Both the position numbers and the translations under genes were made by a program. The notes beneath the pieces were generated by a model. The model saw only the letters and a list, made by a program, of their open reading frames with translations. It ran no database searches and was not told the DNA's origin. From Neoroseomonas soli (GTDB lineage: Bacteria > Pseudomonadota > Alphaproteobacteria > Acetobacterales > Acetobacteraceae), in NCBI RefSeq assembly GCF_018129065.1, contig NZ_JAAEDM010000046.1, positions 1 to 39,459 of the forward strand: 39,459 bases of DNA, given 5' to 3'. Every line of letters begins with the position of its first letter. Position 1 is the first letter of the stretch. Positions 15,853-24,208 of the stretch are shown piece by piece.

Positions 15853-16617
15853 ATGGCGCAGGTGGTCCAGAGCCTCACCAACAGCCGCGCGGAGGAACGC
15901 GAATGGGCGCTCCGCTGCGACATGGCGGCGGTGTTTCGCATCGGTGCGCGGCTTGGCTGGAACGAGCACATCGGCAACCACAACAGCCTGATGCTGCCGG
16001 AGGAGGCGGAGCCGCGCTTCCTCATCAACCCGCGCGGCTACCTGTTCCAGGAACTGCGGGCGAGCGACCTGATCGTCTGCGACCTCGACGGCAAGGTGCT
16101 GCGCGGCAAGGGCGAATTGCGCAAGGTCGCCTTCCACATCCATTGCCGCATCCACCTGGCCAATCCGAAGGCGACCTGCGTGGTGCACGTGCATCCGCGC
16201 TGGCTGACGGCGCTGTCGATGATCGAGGGCGCGGAGTTCGCGCTGTCGCACCACAACAACCTGCTGCTGAACGACCGCGCGGTCTATGATGGCGATGGCG
16301 ACCAGCCGGTGCACAGCAACGCGGAAGGTGATCGCATCGCGCGGCTGATGGGCGACAAGACCATCATGGTCATGCGCGGCCACGGCGTCACCGTGGTCGG
16401 CCCCACCGTGCACGACGCCTTCGACGAGACCTACATGGCCGAGCGCACGACCATGTACCAGATGACGGCCATGCAGACCGGGATGCCGCTGCACAAGCTG
16501 CCGGAAGGGCTGCGCCGCCACCACAGCGGCGCCTGGGGCGAGAAGCTCGACGCGCGGCTGCACCTCGACGCCTGGCGCCGGGTGCTGGACCGCGAGGAAC
16601 CCGACTACGCCACGTGA
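15853..16617 (+). CDS. class II aldolase/adducin-family protein
   Basis: 254 aa cytoplasmic protein. Zinc ligands are visible as VVHVHPRW (H112, H114) and RGHGVTVVG (H177), with HIGNHNSLML near the start and NPRGYLF for phosphate or carboxylate binding. In fuculose-phosphate aldolase a catalytic Glu stands four residues before the first helix His; aligning on the FH segment, that place here appears to be Ala (A93), so retro-aldol chemistry is uncertain. It may be a decarboxylase-, dehydratase- or adducin-like member. It is divergent from the amide operon and likely co-regulated, so it may act on the product of the hydrolysis. AGGAGG precedes the ATG, making the start secure. Confidence 0.83.
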   Translation: MAQVVQSLTNSRAEEREWALRCDMAAVFRIGARLGWNEHIGNHNSLMLPEEAEPRFLINPRGYLFQELRASDLIVCDLDGKVLRGKGELRKVAFHIHCRIHLANPKATCVVHVHPRWLTALSMIEGAEFALSHHNNLLLNDRAVYDGDGDQPVHSNAEGDRIARLMGDKTIMVMRGHGVTVVGPTVHDAFDETYMAERTTMYQMTAMQTGMPLHKLPEGLRRHHSGAWGEKLDARLHLDAWRRVLDREEPDYAT

Positions 16618-16631
16618 GCGCCAGGGCAGAT

Positions 16632-16730
16632 CCCGATCGGGTGGAATCGCCCGATCGGGTGAAGATGCCCGCTAGAGAAAGAACCTGGAGCGATTTCCGT
16701 GAGCCATGGCGAACGGAAACTGCTCTAGGC
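16632..16730 (+). repeat. intergenic repeat, copy C, overlapping a stop codon
   Basis: Two perfect palindromes CCCGATCGGG (16632-16641 and 16650-16659) precede the shared core GTGAAGATGCCCGC (16659-16672). Then comes a hairpin with arms CCTGGAGCGATTTCCGT (16684-16700) and ACGGAAACTGCTCTAGG (16713-16729), which pair at 16 of 17 positions if two G-U pairs are allowed. It lies between convergent genes and can act as terminator for both. The right arm contains the TAG stop (16727-16725) of the fused ATPase. Confidence 0.75.
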
Positions 16731-18314
16731 GCCGAACAGCGCGCGGCCGGGGATCGCCTCGATCAGGCTGCGCGTGTAGGCGCTGCGCGGCGCGGCGAAG
16801 ACCTCGCCGATGCGGCCGGCTTCCTCGACCACGCCGTTGCGCATCACCGCGACCTCGTCGCAGAGCTGCGCGGCGACACGCAGATCGTGAGTGATGAAGA
16901 GGATCGACAGGCCGAGCCTCTCCTGCAATTCGCGCAACAATGCCAGCACCTGCGCCTGCACGCTGACGTCGAGCGCCGAGACCGGCTCGTCCGCCACCAG
17001 CACCTGCGGCTTCATCGCCAGCGCGCGGGCGATGCCGATGCGCTGGCGCTGGCCGCCGGAGAATTCATGCGGGTAGCGGTCCACCGCATCCGGGTCGAGG
17101 CCGACGGTGCAGAACAACTCCCGCGTTTCCGCCGCGGCCTGCGCCGCGGAAGTCCCGGCGGCGATCGGCCCCTGCGCCACCTGGGCCCCGACCCTCCGCC
17201 GCGGATTCAGCGAGGCATAGGGGTCCTGGAACACCATCTGCACCAGCCGCGCGGCATCCCGCCGCTGCTTCGGCAGGGGCGCGCCGCCGATGACGATCTG
17301 CCCGCCATCGGACCCGAGCAGCCCGACGACGCAGCGCGCGAGCGTGGACTTGCCCGAACCGCTCTCGCCCACGATGGCGAGCGTCGCGCCACGCTTCAGC
17401 GCCACCGAGACCTCGTCCAGCGCCTTCACCGCCTTGCGGCGCCGGAACACGCCGCGGGAGGCATAGGTCTTGGTCAGGCCGCGCACCTCCAGCACCGTGT
17501 CGTCCGCCAGCGGGCGCGGCTCGGGCGCGACCAGTCCAGGCACGGCGCGCAGCAGGGCGCGGGTGTATTCGTGCTGCGGTTCGGTCAGCACTTCCTTCGC
17601 CGTCCCCTGCTCCACCACATGGCCGAGGCGCATCACGGCGACGCGGTCGGCGATCTCCGCCACCACGCCGAAATCATGGGTGATGAACATCACCGCCGTG
17701 CCGTGGCGCTTCTGCAGGTCCTTAATGAGCGCCAGCACCTGCGCCTGCGTCGTGACGTCGAGCGCGGTGGTCGGCTCGTCGCAGATCAGCACCTCGGGTT
17801 CGAGCGCCAGCGCCATGGCGATCATCACGCGTTGGCGCTGGCCGCCGGAGAGTTCGTGCGGATAGGCGCGCAGCGCGCCCTCGGGGTCGGGCAGGTTGAC
17901 CTCGCGCAGGGCGGCGATGGCGCGGCGCTCCGTCTCCCGCGCGTCGAGGCCGAGATGGACGCGCCACATCTCGCCGATCTGCGCGCCCACCGTCATGAGC
18001 GGGTTCAGCGCCGTCATGGGTTCCTGGAAGACCATGGCGATGCGGCGGCCGCGGATGGTGCGCCATTCCTCGGGCGACTTGGCGCGCAGGTCCTCGCCGC
18101 AGAGCGCCATCGCGCCCGATGCAATGGACAGGCCCGGCGCCAGCAGGCCCATGGCGGCGGACGCCGTCACCGACTTGCCGGAACCGCTCTCGCCGACGAC
18201 GCAGAGGATCTCCCCCGCCGCGACGCTCAGCGAGACGTCCTCGATCGCGTATTCCCGGTCCGCGCCCTTGGGCAGGCGGATGGTCAGGCCCTCGACGGCA
18301 AGACGCACGGTCAT
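16725..18314 (-). CDS. fused double ATPase of an oligopeptide-type ABC importer
   Basis: 529 aa with two complete nucleotide-binding domains, as in GsiA or YejF. Domain 1: Walker A GESGSGKS (41-48), LSGGQ (155-159), [11 protein letters not shown]. Domain 2: Walker A GESGSGKS (316-323), [25 protein letters not shown]. The linker is about 265-275. The ATG at 18314 overlaps the permease stop as ATGA; the open frame further upstream is permease sequence out of frame. The last residues GRALFGA and the TAG stop lie in the right arm of repeat copy C, so the C-terminus may have been reset by the repeat. It supplies the motor for the second importer. Confidence 0.92.
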   Translation of the reverse strand: MTVRLAVEGLTIRLPKGADREYAIEDVSLSVAAGEILCVVGESGSGKSVTASAAMGLLAPGLSIASGAMALCGEDLRAKSPEEWRTIRGRRIAMVFQEPMTALNPLMTVGAQIGEMWRVHLGLDARETERRAIAALREVNLPDPEGALRAYPHELSGGQRQRVMIAMALALEPEVLICDEPTTALDVTTQAQVLALIKDLQKRHGTAVMFITHDFGVVAEIADRVAVMRLGHVVEQGTAKEVLTEPQHEYTRALLRAVPGLVAPEPRPLADDTVLEVRGLTKTYASRGVFRRRKAVKALDEVSVALKRGATLAIVGESGSGKSTLARCVVGLLGSDGGQIVIGGAPLPKQRRDAARLVQMVFQDPYASLNPRRRVGAQVAQGPIAAGTSAAQAAAETRELFCTVGLDPDAVDRYPHEFSGGQRQRIGIARALAMKPQVLVADEPVSALDVSVQAQVLALLRELQERLGLSILFITHDLRVAAQLCDEVAVMRNGVVEEAGRIGEVFAAPRSAYTRSLIEAIPGRALFGA

Positions 18315-19144
18315 CGGCCGCTCGCGATGCGCGGGTTGAGCGCGTCGTTCAGCCCCTGCCCCACCAGCGAGACGCCGAGGATGGTCAGCAGGATCGCAAC
18401 ACCCGGGATCGCCGAAACGTACCACTCGGTGCGCAGCACGTTGCGCCCGAGGCCGATCAGGTTCCCCCAGGACGGCACGTTCGGATCCGACAGTTGCAGG
18501 AAGGCGAGCGCGCTCTCCAGCAGGATCGCCACCGCCATCACCACGCTGGCATAGACGATCACCGGCGGCAGTGCGTTGGGCAGCACCTCCCGCAGGATCA
18601 GGTGCACGTCGCCGAGGCCCTGCACCCGGCAGGCCTGGACGAATTCCCGCGTGCGCAGGCTGAGGAATTCCGCCCGCGTCAGCCGCGCCACCGGCGGCCA
18701 GGACACCAGGCCGATCGCCACCGTGACCGTCTCGATGGTGCTGCCGAAGACCGCGACCAGCACCAGCAGCAGCAGGAAGTTCGGCAGGGTCTGGAACGCT
18801 TCCGTCACGCGCATCAGCACCGTGTCCGTCACGCCGCCATAGAAGCCGGCGACCGCTCCGATGGCGATGCCGATGACCACCGAGATGGAGGTGGCGACGA
18901 AGCCGATCAGCAGGGAAATGCGCGCCCCGTGAAACAGTTGGGCGGCGATGTCGCGTCCAGACGAATCGGTGCCGAGCGGGAAGCGCGGGTTCGCGCCCGG
19001 CCATTGCAGCGGCCGCCCGGCGAGGCCGAGCGGATCGCCCGGGTAGAACCAGGACGCCCCCACTCCCATGATGACGACCGCAAGCAGGATGGCGCTGCCC
19101 ACCAGCGCCGCGGGGCTGCGGAAATAGGCCTTGAGCGCGCGCAT
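18311..19144 (-). CDS. ABC transporter permease (DppC/OppC-like), second importer
   Basis: 277 aa. Opens with a helix (14-33), then a periplasmic loop with PLGTDSSGRDIAAQL, the C-type signature, then five helices. The coupling loop is REFVQACRVQGLGDVHLI followed by REVLPNALPP. It overlaps the B-type permease stop by one base (19144) and the fused ATPase start by four. Confidence 0.92.
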   Translation of the reverse strand: MRALKAYFRSPAALVGSAILLAVVIMGVGASWFYPGDPLGLAGRPLQWPGANPRFPLGTDSSGRDIAAQLFHGARISLLIGFVATSISVVIGIAIGAVAGFYGGVTDTVLMRVTEAFQTLPNFLLLLVLVAVFGSTIETVTVAIGLVSWPPVARLTRAEFLSLRTREFVQACRVQGLGDVHLILREVLPNALPPVIVYASVVMAVAILLESALAFLQLSDPNVPSWGNLIGLGRNVLRTEWYVSAIPGVAILLTILGVSLVGQGLNDALNPRIASGR

Positions 19145-20121
19145 CAGGACTCCGCCGAGATGCGCGGATCGAGCCGCGCATAGAGGATGTCCACCACGAA
19201 GTTGATCGCGATCACCAGCAGCGCCGAGACGAAGACGATGCCGAGCAGCGTGTTGAGGTCCCGCTGCACGACGCTCTCATAGGCAAGCCGGCCAAGACCC
19301 GGCAGGGCGAAGACGCTTTCCACCACCACCGACCCGCCGAGCATGGTGCCCGCCTGCAGGCCGATCAGCGTGACCATCGGCAGCATGGCGTTGCGCAGCA
19401 CATGCTTCGCCACCACCCGCGTCTCGCTCAGCCCCTTCGCGCGCGCAGTGCGCACGAAGTCGAGGCTGAGCACCTCCAGCATCGAGGCGCGCATGATGCG
19501 CAGGTAGATGGCGAGGAAGATCAGCCCCAGCGTCAGCGTCGGCAGCACGAGGTGGCGCGCAATGTCCAGCATCGCCGCGAAGCCCGTGTAGTTCTGCGTG
19601 ATGTCCCCGAAGCCGCCCGCCGGCAGCCATTGCAGATAGACGCTGAACAGCACGATCGCCATCAGCCCGAACCAGAAGGACGGCGTCGCGTAGAACACCA
19701 GACCGAGCATGGAGATCAGCGTGTCCGGCCACTTGTTCACGCGCCGTGCCGCCACCACGCCGAACAGCAGCCCGAAGAAGAAGGCGAAGGACAGCGAGGC
19801 GGCCATCAGCAGCAGGGTGGGCGGCAGGCGTTCCAGGATCACCGTCGCCACCGGCTTGCCGTAGATCGCGGAGAATCCGAGGTCGAGCGTGACCAACCGC
19901 ATGAGGTACTGCCCGAGCCGCGCCGCGATGCCGAGATCGAGGCCGTAGAAGCGGCGCATCTCCTCGGCCATGCGCGCGTCGCCGCCGCCCATCTGCGCCA
20001 TCAGCGCGTCCACCGTGTCGCCGGGCGCGAGCTGGAGCAGCAGGAACATCCCCACCAGGATCAGCAGCAGGGTGGGCAGCGAGGCGGCGAGCCGCCACAG
20101 CGCCAGGCGAAGAACCCTCAA
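19144..20121 (-). CDS. ABC transporter permease (DppB/OppB-like), second importer
   Basis: About 325 aa. First helix with LLLQLAPGDTVD, the B-type hallmark, then five helices and the coupling loop DFVRTARAKGLSETRVV followed by KHVLRNAMLP. The start is uncertain. A TTG at 20121, 4 bp after the solute-binding-protein stop, gives MRVLRLALWRL, which is how B permeases normally begin. An ATG at 20187 would overlap the preceding gene by about 60 bp and add a Gly/Pro-rich tail with no counterpart in the family. I prefer TTG although no strong ribosome site precedes it; coupling to the upstream stop would explain that. Confidence 0.85.
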   Translation of the reverse strand: MRVLRLALWRLAASLPTLLLILVGMFLLLQLAPGDTVDALMAQMGGGDARMAEEMRRFYGLDLGIAARLGQYLMRLVTLDLGFSAIYGKPVATVILERLPPTLLLMAASLSFAFFFGLLFGVVAARRVNKWPDTLISMLGLVFYATPSFWFGLMAIVLFSVYLQWLPAGGFGDITQNYTGFAAMLDIARHLVLPTLTLGLIFLAIYLRIMRASMLEVLSLDFVRTARAKGLSETRVVAKHVLRNAMLPMVTLIGLQAGTMLGGSVVVESVFALPGLGRLAYESVVQRDLNTLLGIVFVSALLVIAINFVVDILYARLDPRISAES

Positions 20122-20125
20122 GGCG

Positions 20126-21718
20126 CTAGGACGCCAGCCAGGTGTCGTGCCAGGTGGAGGACGCCCAGCGCGGATTGTTGCCCGCATTGCGGATGCGCCG
20201 GTTGAAGACCGATACAAAGATCTGCTCGATCGGCATCCAGAGTGGCAGTTCCGTCTGCACCGCGCGCACGAAGTCGGCGTAGAGCGCCTTGCGCTTCACC
20301 GGATCGACCTCGGTCGCCGCGTTGTCGATGATCCCGTCGATGCGCTCGTCCTGCCAGCCCCACTGGTTGGTCCAGGGCGCGCCGCGCGGGCTGCCGGAAC
20401 GGTACCAGACCGTCGTGCTGACGGCGGGATCGCTGCGGTACTGGTGCCAGCCGGTCGCGAGGTCGAAGTTCCAGTCATTGTAGACGCTGCGCAGGAAGCC
20501 CGCGGCGTCGAGGCGCACGATCTCCACCCGGATGCCCGCCTGGCCCAGCGACTGCTGGATGAAGGTGGACCAGAGCTGGATGTCCTCGCCCCAGGGCGCG
20601 GGGTTCAGGCGCAGGTTGAAGCGTACGCCGCCGGCGCCGCGGCGGTGCCCGGCCTCGTCCAGCAGGCGGTTCGCCAGCGCCAGGTCGTAGCCGTATTGCG
20701 GCATGTTGGCGCCGGGGTAGTAGTCGGTCGACACCGAGGGGATCGGCCCGGTGCCGGGCTTGGCGAAGGGGCCGAGGAAGTTCTCGATGAAGAAGGGCAC
20801 GTTGATGGCGTGCGCGATCGCCTTGCGCACGCGGATATCCGCCAGCACCGGATTGCGGAAGTTGAATTCCAGCGTGTTGTTGCGGACGTTGCCCTCGTTG
20901 CCGCGCGTCGTCGATTCGAAGCGCGGATCGCGCCCGAGGCGCTGCATGTCCGCGATGGACAGCGCCGAATAGGGGCTGAACAGGAGCTGCCCGGCCTCCA
21001 TCTGCGCTGCCGCCGCGGCACGATCCGTCACCACGCGCCACACCACGCGGTCGAGGTAGGGCATGCCGTTGCGCCAGTAGTTCGGATTGCGCTCGGCGAT
21101 GATGTGCTGGCCGCGCTCGTATTCAACGAACTTGAATGGCCCGGTCCCGATCGGCGCGGTATTGGCCGGGTTCTGCCGGATATCGCCGGTCTCGAAGATA
21201 TGCTTCGGGGAGACGTAGCCGAGGTCCGGCAGCCCGCGCAGCAGCAGCCCCTGCGGCATCGGGCGCTCGTACTTGAAGATCGCGGTATGCGGGTCCGGCG
21301 TCTGCACCTCCGTCAGGAAGTGCTGCATCGTGGTCCCGTAGTTGAGGATCTTCTTCCACATCTCCATCGCCGTGAACTGCACGTCCGCGGAGGTGAAGGG
21401 CTTGCCGTCATGCCAGGTGACGCCGCGGCGCAGGCGGAAGACATGGGTCTTGCCGTCGGGCGCGCTTTCCCAGGATTCCGCGAGCGCCGGCGCCGGCCTG
21501 CCCTCGGCGTCGAGGTCGACCAGCGCCTCCTGGATCTTGCCGCCGACGATGTAGACGCCGGTCGAGGCCTGCAGCGAGGGATTCAGGATGCGCTGCTCGG
21601 TCGAGAAATGCACCGTCAGCACGCCGCCGCGGCGCGGCGCTTCCTGCGCCACGGCGCTGGCGGGGATCAGGGCGGCGGCACCGAGGAGGAAGGTCTCGCG
21701 GCGCGACGGTCCGTTCAT
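20126..21718 (-). CDS. family 5 solute-binding protein, second importer
   Basis: 530 aa periplasmic receptor. The N-terminus has a twin-arginine-like start (PSRRETFLLGAAALIPASA, then VAQ/EAP), so Tat export is possible. The family motif FRLRRGVTWHDGKPFTSADV follows, then IGTGPFKFVEYERG and NPNYWRNGMPYLDRV. The ligand is not readable; this clade includes receptors for peptides, opines and glutathione. It is preceded by the VOC gene by 22 bp and followed by the B permease by 4 bp. Confidence 0.92.
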   Translation of the reverse strand: MNGPSRRETFLLGAAALIPASAVAQEAPRRGGVLTVHFSTEQRILNPSLQASTGVYIVGGKIQEALVDLDAEGRPAPALAESWESAPDGKTHVFRLRRGVTWHDGKPFTSADVQFTAMEMWKKILNYGTTMQHFLTEVQTPDPHTAIFKYERPMPQGLLLRGLPDLGYVSPKHIFETGDIRQNPANTAPIGTGPFKFVEYERGQHIIAERNPNYWRNGMPYLDRVVWRVVTDRAAAAAQMEAGQLLFSPYSALSIADMQRLGRDPRFESTTRGNEGNVRNNTLEFNFRNPVLADIRVRKAIAHAINVPFFIENFLGPFAKPGTGPIPSVSTDYYPGANMPQYGYDLALANRLLDEAGHRRGAGGVRFNLRLNPAPWGEDIQLWSTFIQQSLGQAGIRVEIVRLDAAGFLRSVYNDWNFDLATGWHQYRSDPAVSTTVWYRSGSPRGAPWTNQWGWQDERIDGIIDNAATEVDPVKRKALYADFVRAVQTELPLWMPIEQIFVSVFNRRIRNAGNNPRWASSTWHDTWLAS

Positions 21719-21740
21719 CGTCTCTCTCCTGCCGATCGGA

Positions 21741-22529
21741 TCAGGGGGCTTCGAAGATCACGGCGACGCCGGTGGCGAGGCCGGGAGGGCGCGGGTTGGG
21801 CGTGCCGAGCACCATGGCCGCGCCACCCTCGCGCGGCAGCGCGTCCTCGGCGCAGCCTGCCTGGCGGGCGATGACGGCGCGCGGCGCGAAGGCGATGTCG
21901 GCGCGGCCGGGCGCGGTGGCGACGAAGTGGACATCGCCCTCCTGCCGCACGGCGCTGTCGATCGCGGCGGCGAGCTGCCCGGCGGCGCCGGCGGGGTCCT
22001 CCGACGCCACGACCGCGCGCTTGATGCGCGTGACGCCGTTGGCATGCGTCTGGAGCGACGGCACCCACACGGCATCCCGCGTGCGGTGCTGGCAGGCGAA
22101 GATGCCGAGGCCGCCGATGCGCGCGCTGGTCGGCCAGCGGAAGACGGTGAAGCGCGCCTCCGTCTCGGTCCCGTCGGGCAGCGGCACGGGGCGGCCGAAA
22201 TCCACCGGGCCGACGGCGTCCACGCCGCGGGCGCGCAGCGCCGCCACACCGGCAGCGGCGTCGGTGGTGGTGAAGGCGGCGCGGTCCAGCCCTTCCCGCT
22301 TCGCCACGAAGTCGCGCAGCGCCTGGTTGTGCGGGGTCGGCGTCACCGCGCCGAGCAGCTCGAGATAATCATCCCCGAACATCATCGTATAGTTCGCGCT
22401 GCCGATATGGGCGCTGTGCAGCCCGCGCGGCGAAAGGGTGAAGCCCAGCGCGCGCCAGGCGTCGGCAGCCGCGTCCACGTCGCGCACCGCGACCACGAGA
22501 TGATCGAGCCCAACCAGCGTCGGCAGCAT
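21741..22529 (-). CDS. VOC-superfamily (glyoxalase-like) protein
   Basis: 262 aa. The first half starts LVGLDHLVVAVRDVDAAADA, then AHIGSANYTMMFGDDYLELLG, a glyoxalase-like half with a metal-type His (H9) and Glu (in YLELLG). A more divergent second half follows, as in the Glyoxalase_3 group. These are metal-dependent isomerases, dioxygenases or hydrolases on small carbonyl compounds; the reaction here cannot be named. It is the first gene of the second importer operon, 22 bp before the solute-binding protein, so it probably handles the imported compound. The ATG at 22529 has GAGGAG 6 bases upstream; the longer open frame to 22733 is non-coding in character. Confidence 0.83.
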   Translation of the reverse strand: MLPTLVGLDHLVVAVRDVDAAADAWRALGFTLSPRGLHSAHIGSANYTMMFGDDYLELLGAVTPTPHNQALRDFVAKREGLDRAAFTTTDAAAGVAALRARGVDAVGPVDFGRPVPLPDGTETEARFTVFRWPTSARIGGLGIFACQHRTRDAVWVPSLQTHANGVTRIKRAVVASEDPAGAAGQLAAAIDSAVRQEGDVHFVATAPGRADIAFAPRAVIARQAGCAEDALPREGGAAMVLGTPNPRPPGLATGVAVIFEAP

Positions 22530-22676
22530 GCGTTGCTCCTCGGATGCGCGGGATACTAGGCACCCCGCCTGATGCGCCGCAACATCACGGGACAGGGATG
22601 GCGGGGCGCACCGGCTTGACTCCATACTCCGCCGGATGCGGCAGCGCGAAGTGCCTGCGAAGGGGGAAACGTAAGA

Positions 22677-22700
22677 ATGTTCGGCGGCCTCACGCGGTGA
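22677..22700 (+). other. seven-codon reading frame coupled to the MFS start
   Basis: ATG at 22677 reads MFGGLTR and stops at 22698-22700, overlapping the GTG proposed for the MFS gene (22697) as GTGA. AAGGGGG lies about 11 bases upstream, a better ribosome site than anything before the GTG. It may be a translated leader that loads ribosomes onto the MFS gene, or simply chance. Confidence 0.3.
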
Positions 22701-23959
22701 GCAGCGTTCCGCGCGCGCCCTTCCTCGCGCCATTCCGCCAAAGGAGTTTCCGTTTCCAGTGGCCGGCGGACCTCGCCACCTCCTGGGCGTTCGAGATGGA
22801 GACGCTCATTCTCGCCTGGTTCGTCCTGACCGAGACCGGATCGGTGGTGTGGCTGACCGTTTTCGGCTCGCTGCAATTCGTCGGCACGCTGATCTCGCCC
22901 ATGTTCGGCGTCGCCGGCGACCGAATCGGGCACCGCCGGGTGCTGTTCGCGATGCGCGCGGCCTATGCCGTCCTGGCGGGGATCCTCGCTGCGCTGGCGC
23001 TGACCGGCACGCTGGGCATCGCGGCGGTCTTCGTCATCGCGCTGCTGTCGGGGCTGGTGCGGCCTTCGGACATCGGCATGCGCAACGCTTTGGTCGGCGC
23101 GACCATGCCCGCAGCCTACCTGATGGGCGCGATGGGCATCGAGCGCATGAGCGCCGACACCGCGCGCGTCGTCGGCGCGCTGACCGGCGCGGCGCTGGTG
23201 GCCGTCCTCGGCGTGGGGCAGGCGTACCTGGTGGTGACGGGGCTCTACATGCTGAGCCTGGTGCTGATGCTCGGCGTGGCGGAAGGCCAGCTCCATGCGG
23301 GCGCGGCCGCGGCCGGTTCCGCCGCGGGGCGCGTGTGGCGGGACCTCATGGAGGGCGCCGCCTATGTCCGCGGCACCCCGCCGCTGCTGGCTGCGATGTG
23401 CCTGGCGTTCCTGGCGAACCTGCTTGCCTATCCACTGACCGGCGGCCTGCTGCCGCATGTGGCGCGCAACATCTACGGCATGGACCAGACCGGGCTCGGC
23501 ACGCTGATGGCCTGCTTCGCATTCGGGGCGCTCGCGGGCTCGCTGATCCTCAGCGCGCGCGGGCCGCTCTTCCCGCCGGCGCGGACCATGCTGGCCGCGG
23601 CGGCGATCTGGTTCGCCCTGCTGATCGCCTTCGCGCGGGTGGAAAGCGCCGGCACCGGCATGGTGTTGCTGGCGCTCACCGGCTTCGTGCAGAGCTTCTG
23701 CATGGTGCCGATGTCCGTGATGCTGCTGCGCGTCTCGCGCGACGCGCTGCGCGGCCGGGTGATGGGGCTGCGGATGCTGGCGATCTACGGGCTGCCGGTC
23801 GGGCTGCTCGGCGCCGGGCCGCTGATCGGCTGGACCGGCTTCGCCGAGACGGCCGTGCTCTATGCGGGGGTGGGCCTCGCCTGCACGCTCGCCATCGCCT
23901 GGCACTGGCGCGGCCACCTGCTGCCGCGCGAGGCGCAGGCGAATGCGGTTCACGCGTGA
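22697..23959 (+). CDS. MFS transporter (enterobactin-exporter-like)
   Basis: 420 aa inner-membrane transporter with about 11-12 helices. After WPADLATSWAFEMETLILAW it shows the loop GDRIGHRRVL, the MFS motif A (G-D-R-x-G-R-R type) between helices 2 and 3. A cytoplasmic linker follows near RVWRDLMEGAAYVRG, and the second half has a related loop RDALRGRVMG. The layout (a DUF894-like or EntS-like MFS) fits a small-molecule exporter, but no substrate is indicated. The start is best placed at GTG 22697, because the protein then opens just before the first helix; upstream in-frame sequence is hydrophilic and atypical. It is divergent from the VOC/importer operon. Confidence 0.85.
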   Translation: MSSVPRAPFLAPFRQRSFRFQWPADLATSWAFEMETLILAWFVLTETGSVVWLTVFGSLQFVGTLISPMFGVAGDRIGHRRVLFAMRAAYAVLAGILAALALTGTLGIAAVFVIALLSGLVRPSDIGMRNALVGATMPAAYLMGAMGIERMSADTARVVGALTGAALVAVLGVGQAYLVVTGLYMLSLVLMLGVAEGQLHAGAAAAGSAAGRVWRDLMEGAAYVRGTPPLLAAMCLAFLANLLAYPLTGGLLPHVARNIYGMDQTGLGTLMACFAFGALAGSLILSARGPLFPPARTMLAAAAIWFALLIAFARVESAGTGMVLLALTGFVQSFCMVPMSVMLLRVSRDALRGRVMGLRMLAIYGLPVGLLGAGPLIGWTGFAETAVLYAGVGLACTLAIAWHWRGHLLPREAQANAVHA

Positions 23960-23986
23960 GGATGCATCATGCGAAGGAGGCAGGGA

Positions 23987-24015
23987 TCCGGGCGAGGTGA
24001 GAAGCCTCGCCCGGA
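23987..24015. terminator. terminator hairpin after the MFS gene
   Basis: TCCGGGCGAGG (23987-23997) pairs perfectly with CCTCGCCCGGA (24005-24015) across a 7-base loop, followed by ATT. It is 28 bp past the MFS stop and faces the convergent SDR gene. Confidence 0.75.
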
Positions 24016-24125
24016 ATTGCCCGATGCCGCCGCCATCGGCCGGGACCGGTCCCGCGAGCCGGGCAGGCGGTTCCGCGCCCCGATGATCCCGCCCGGCCCG
24101 GCGCGCGCCGGGCGTTCCGCCTTCG

Positions 24126-24202
24126 CCCCCCCCCCGGGCATGGCCGCTCCGCGGCCTTGCGCGGGATGGCCGCTCCGCGGCCGTGCGCGGGATGGCCGCG
24201 CG
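24126..24202. repeat. ten-base C tract and 26 bp tandem repeat
   Basis: An uninterrupted run of ten Cs (24126-24135) is followed by 2.4 copies of a 26 bp unit (24140-24165, 24166-24191, partial 24192-24202). The two full units differ at one base. It lies between the convergent MFS and SDR genes, just past the SDR stop. It looks like slippage-prone sequence with no visible function. Confidence 0.8.
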
Positions 24203-24208
24203 CCGCGA

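Noticed and set aside
13566..16289. 907-codon open frame on the plus strand
   Set aside because: It mirrors the DMFase-like gene and part of the aldolase gene. The composition is Arg/Gly/His-rich with no recognisable motifs.
16725..19181. 818-residue fusion of permease and ATPase
   Set aside because: The first 289 residues are permease sequence read in another frame. The true ATPase starts at the ATGA overlap at 18314.
24140..24202. Possible CRISPR-like array
   Set aside because: The 26 bp units are directly adjacent without spacers, and there are no cas genes. It is a simple tandem repeat.
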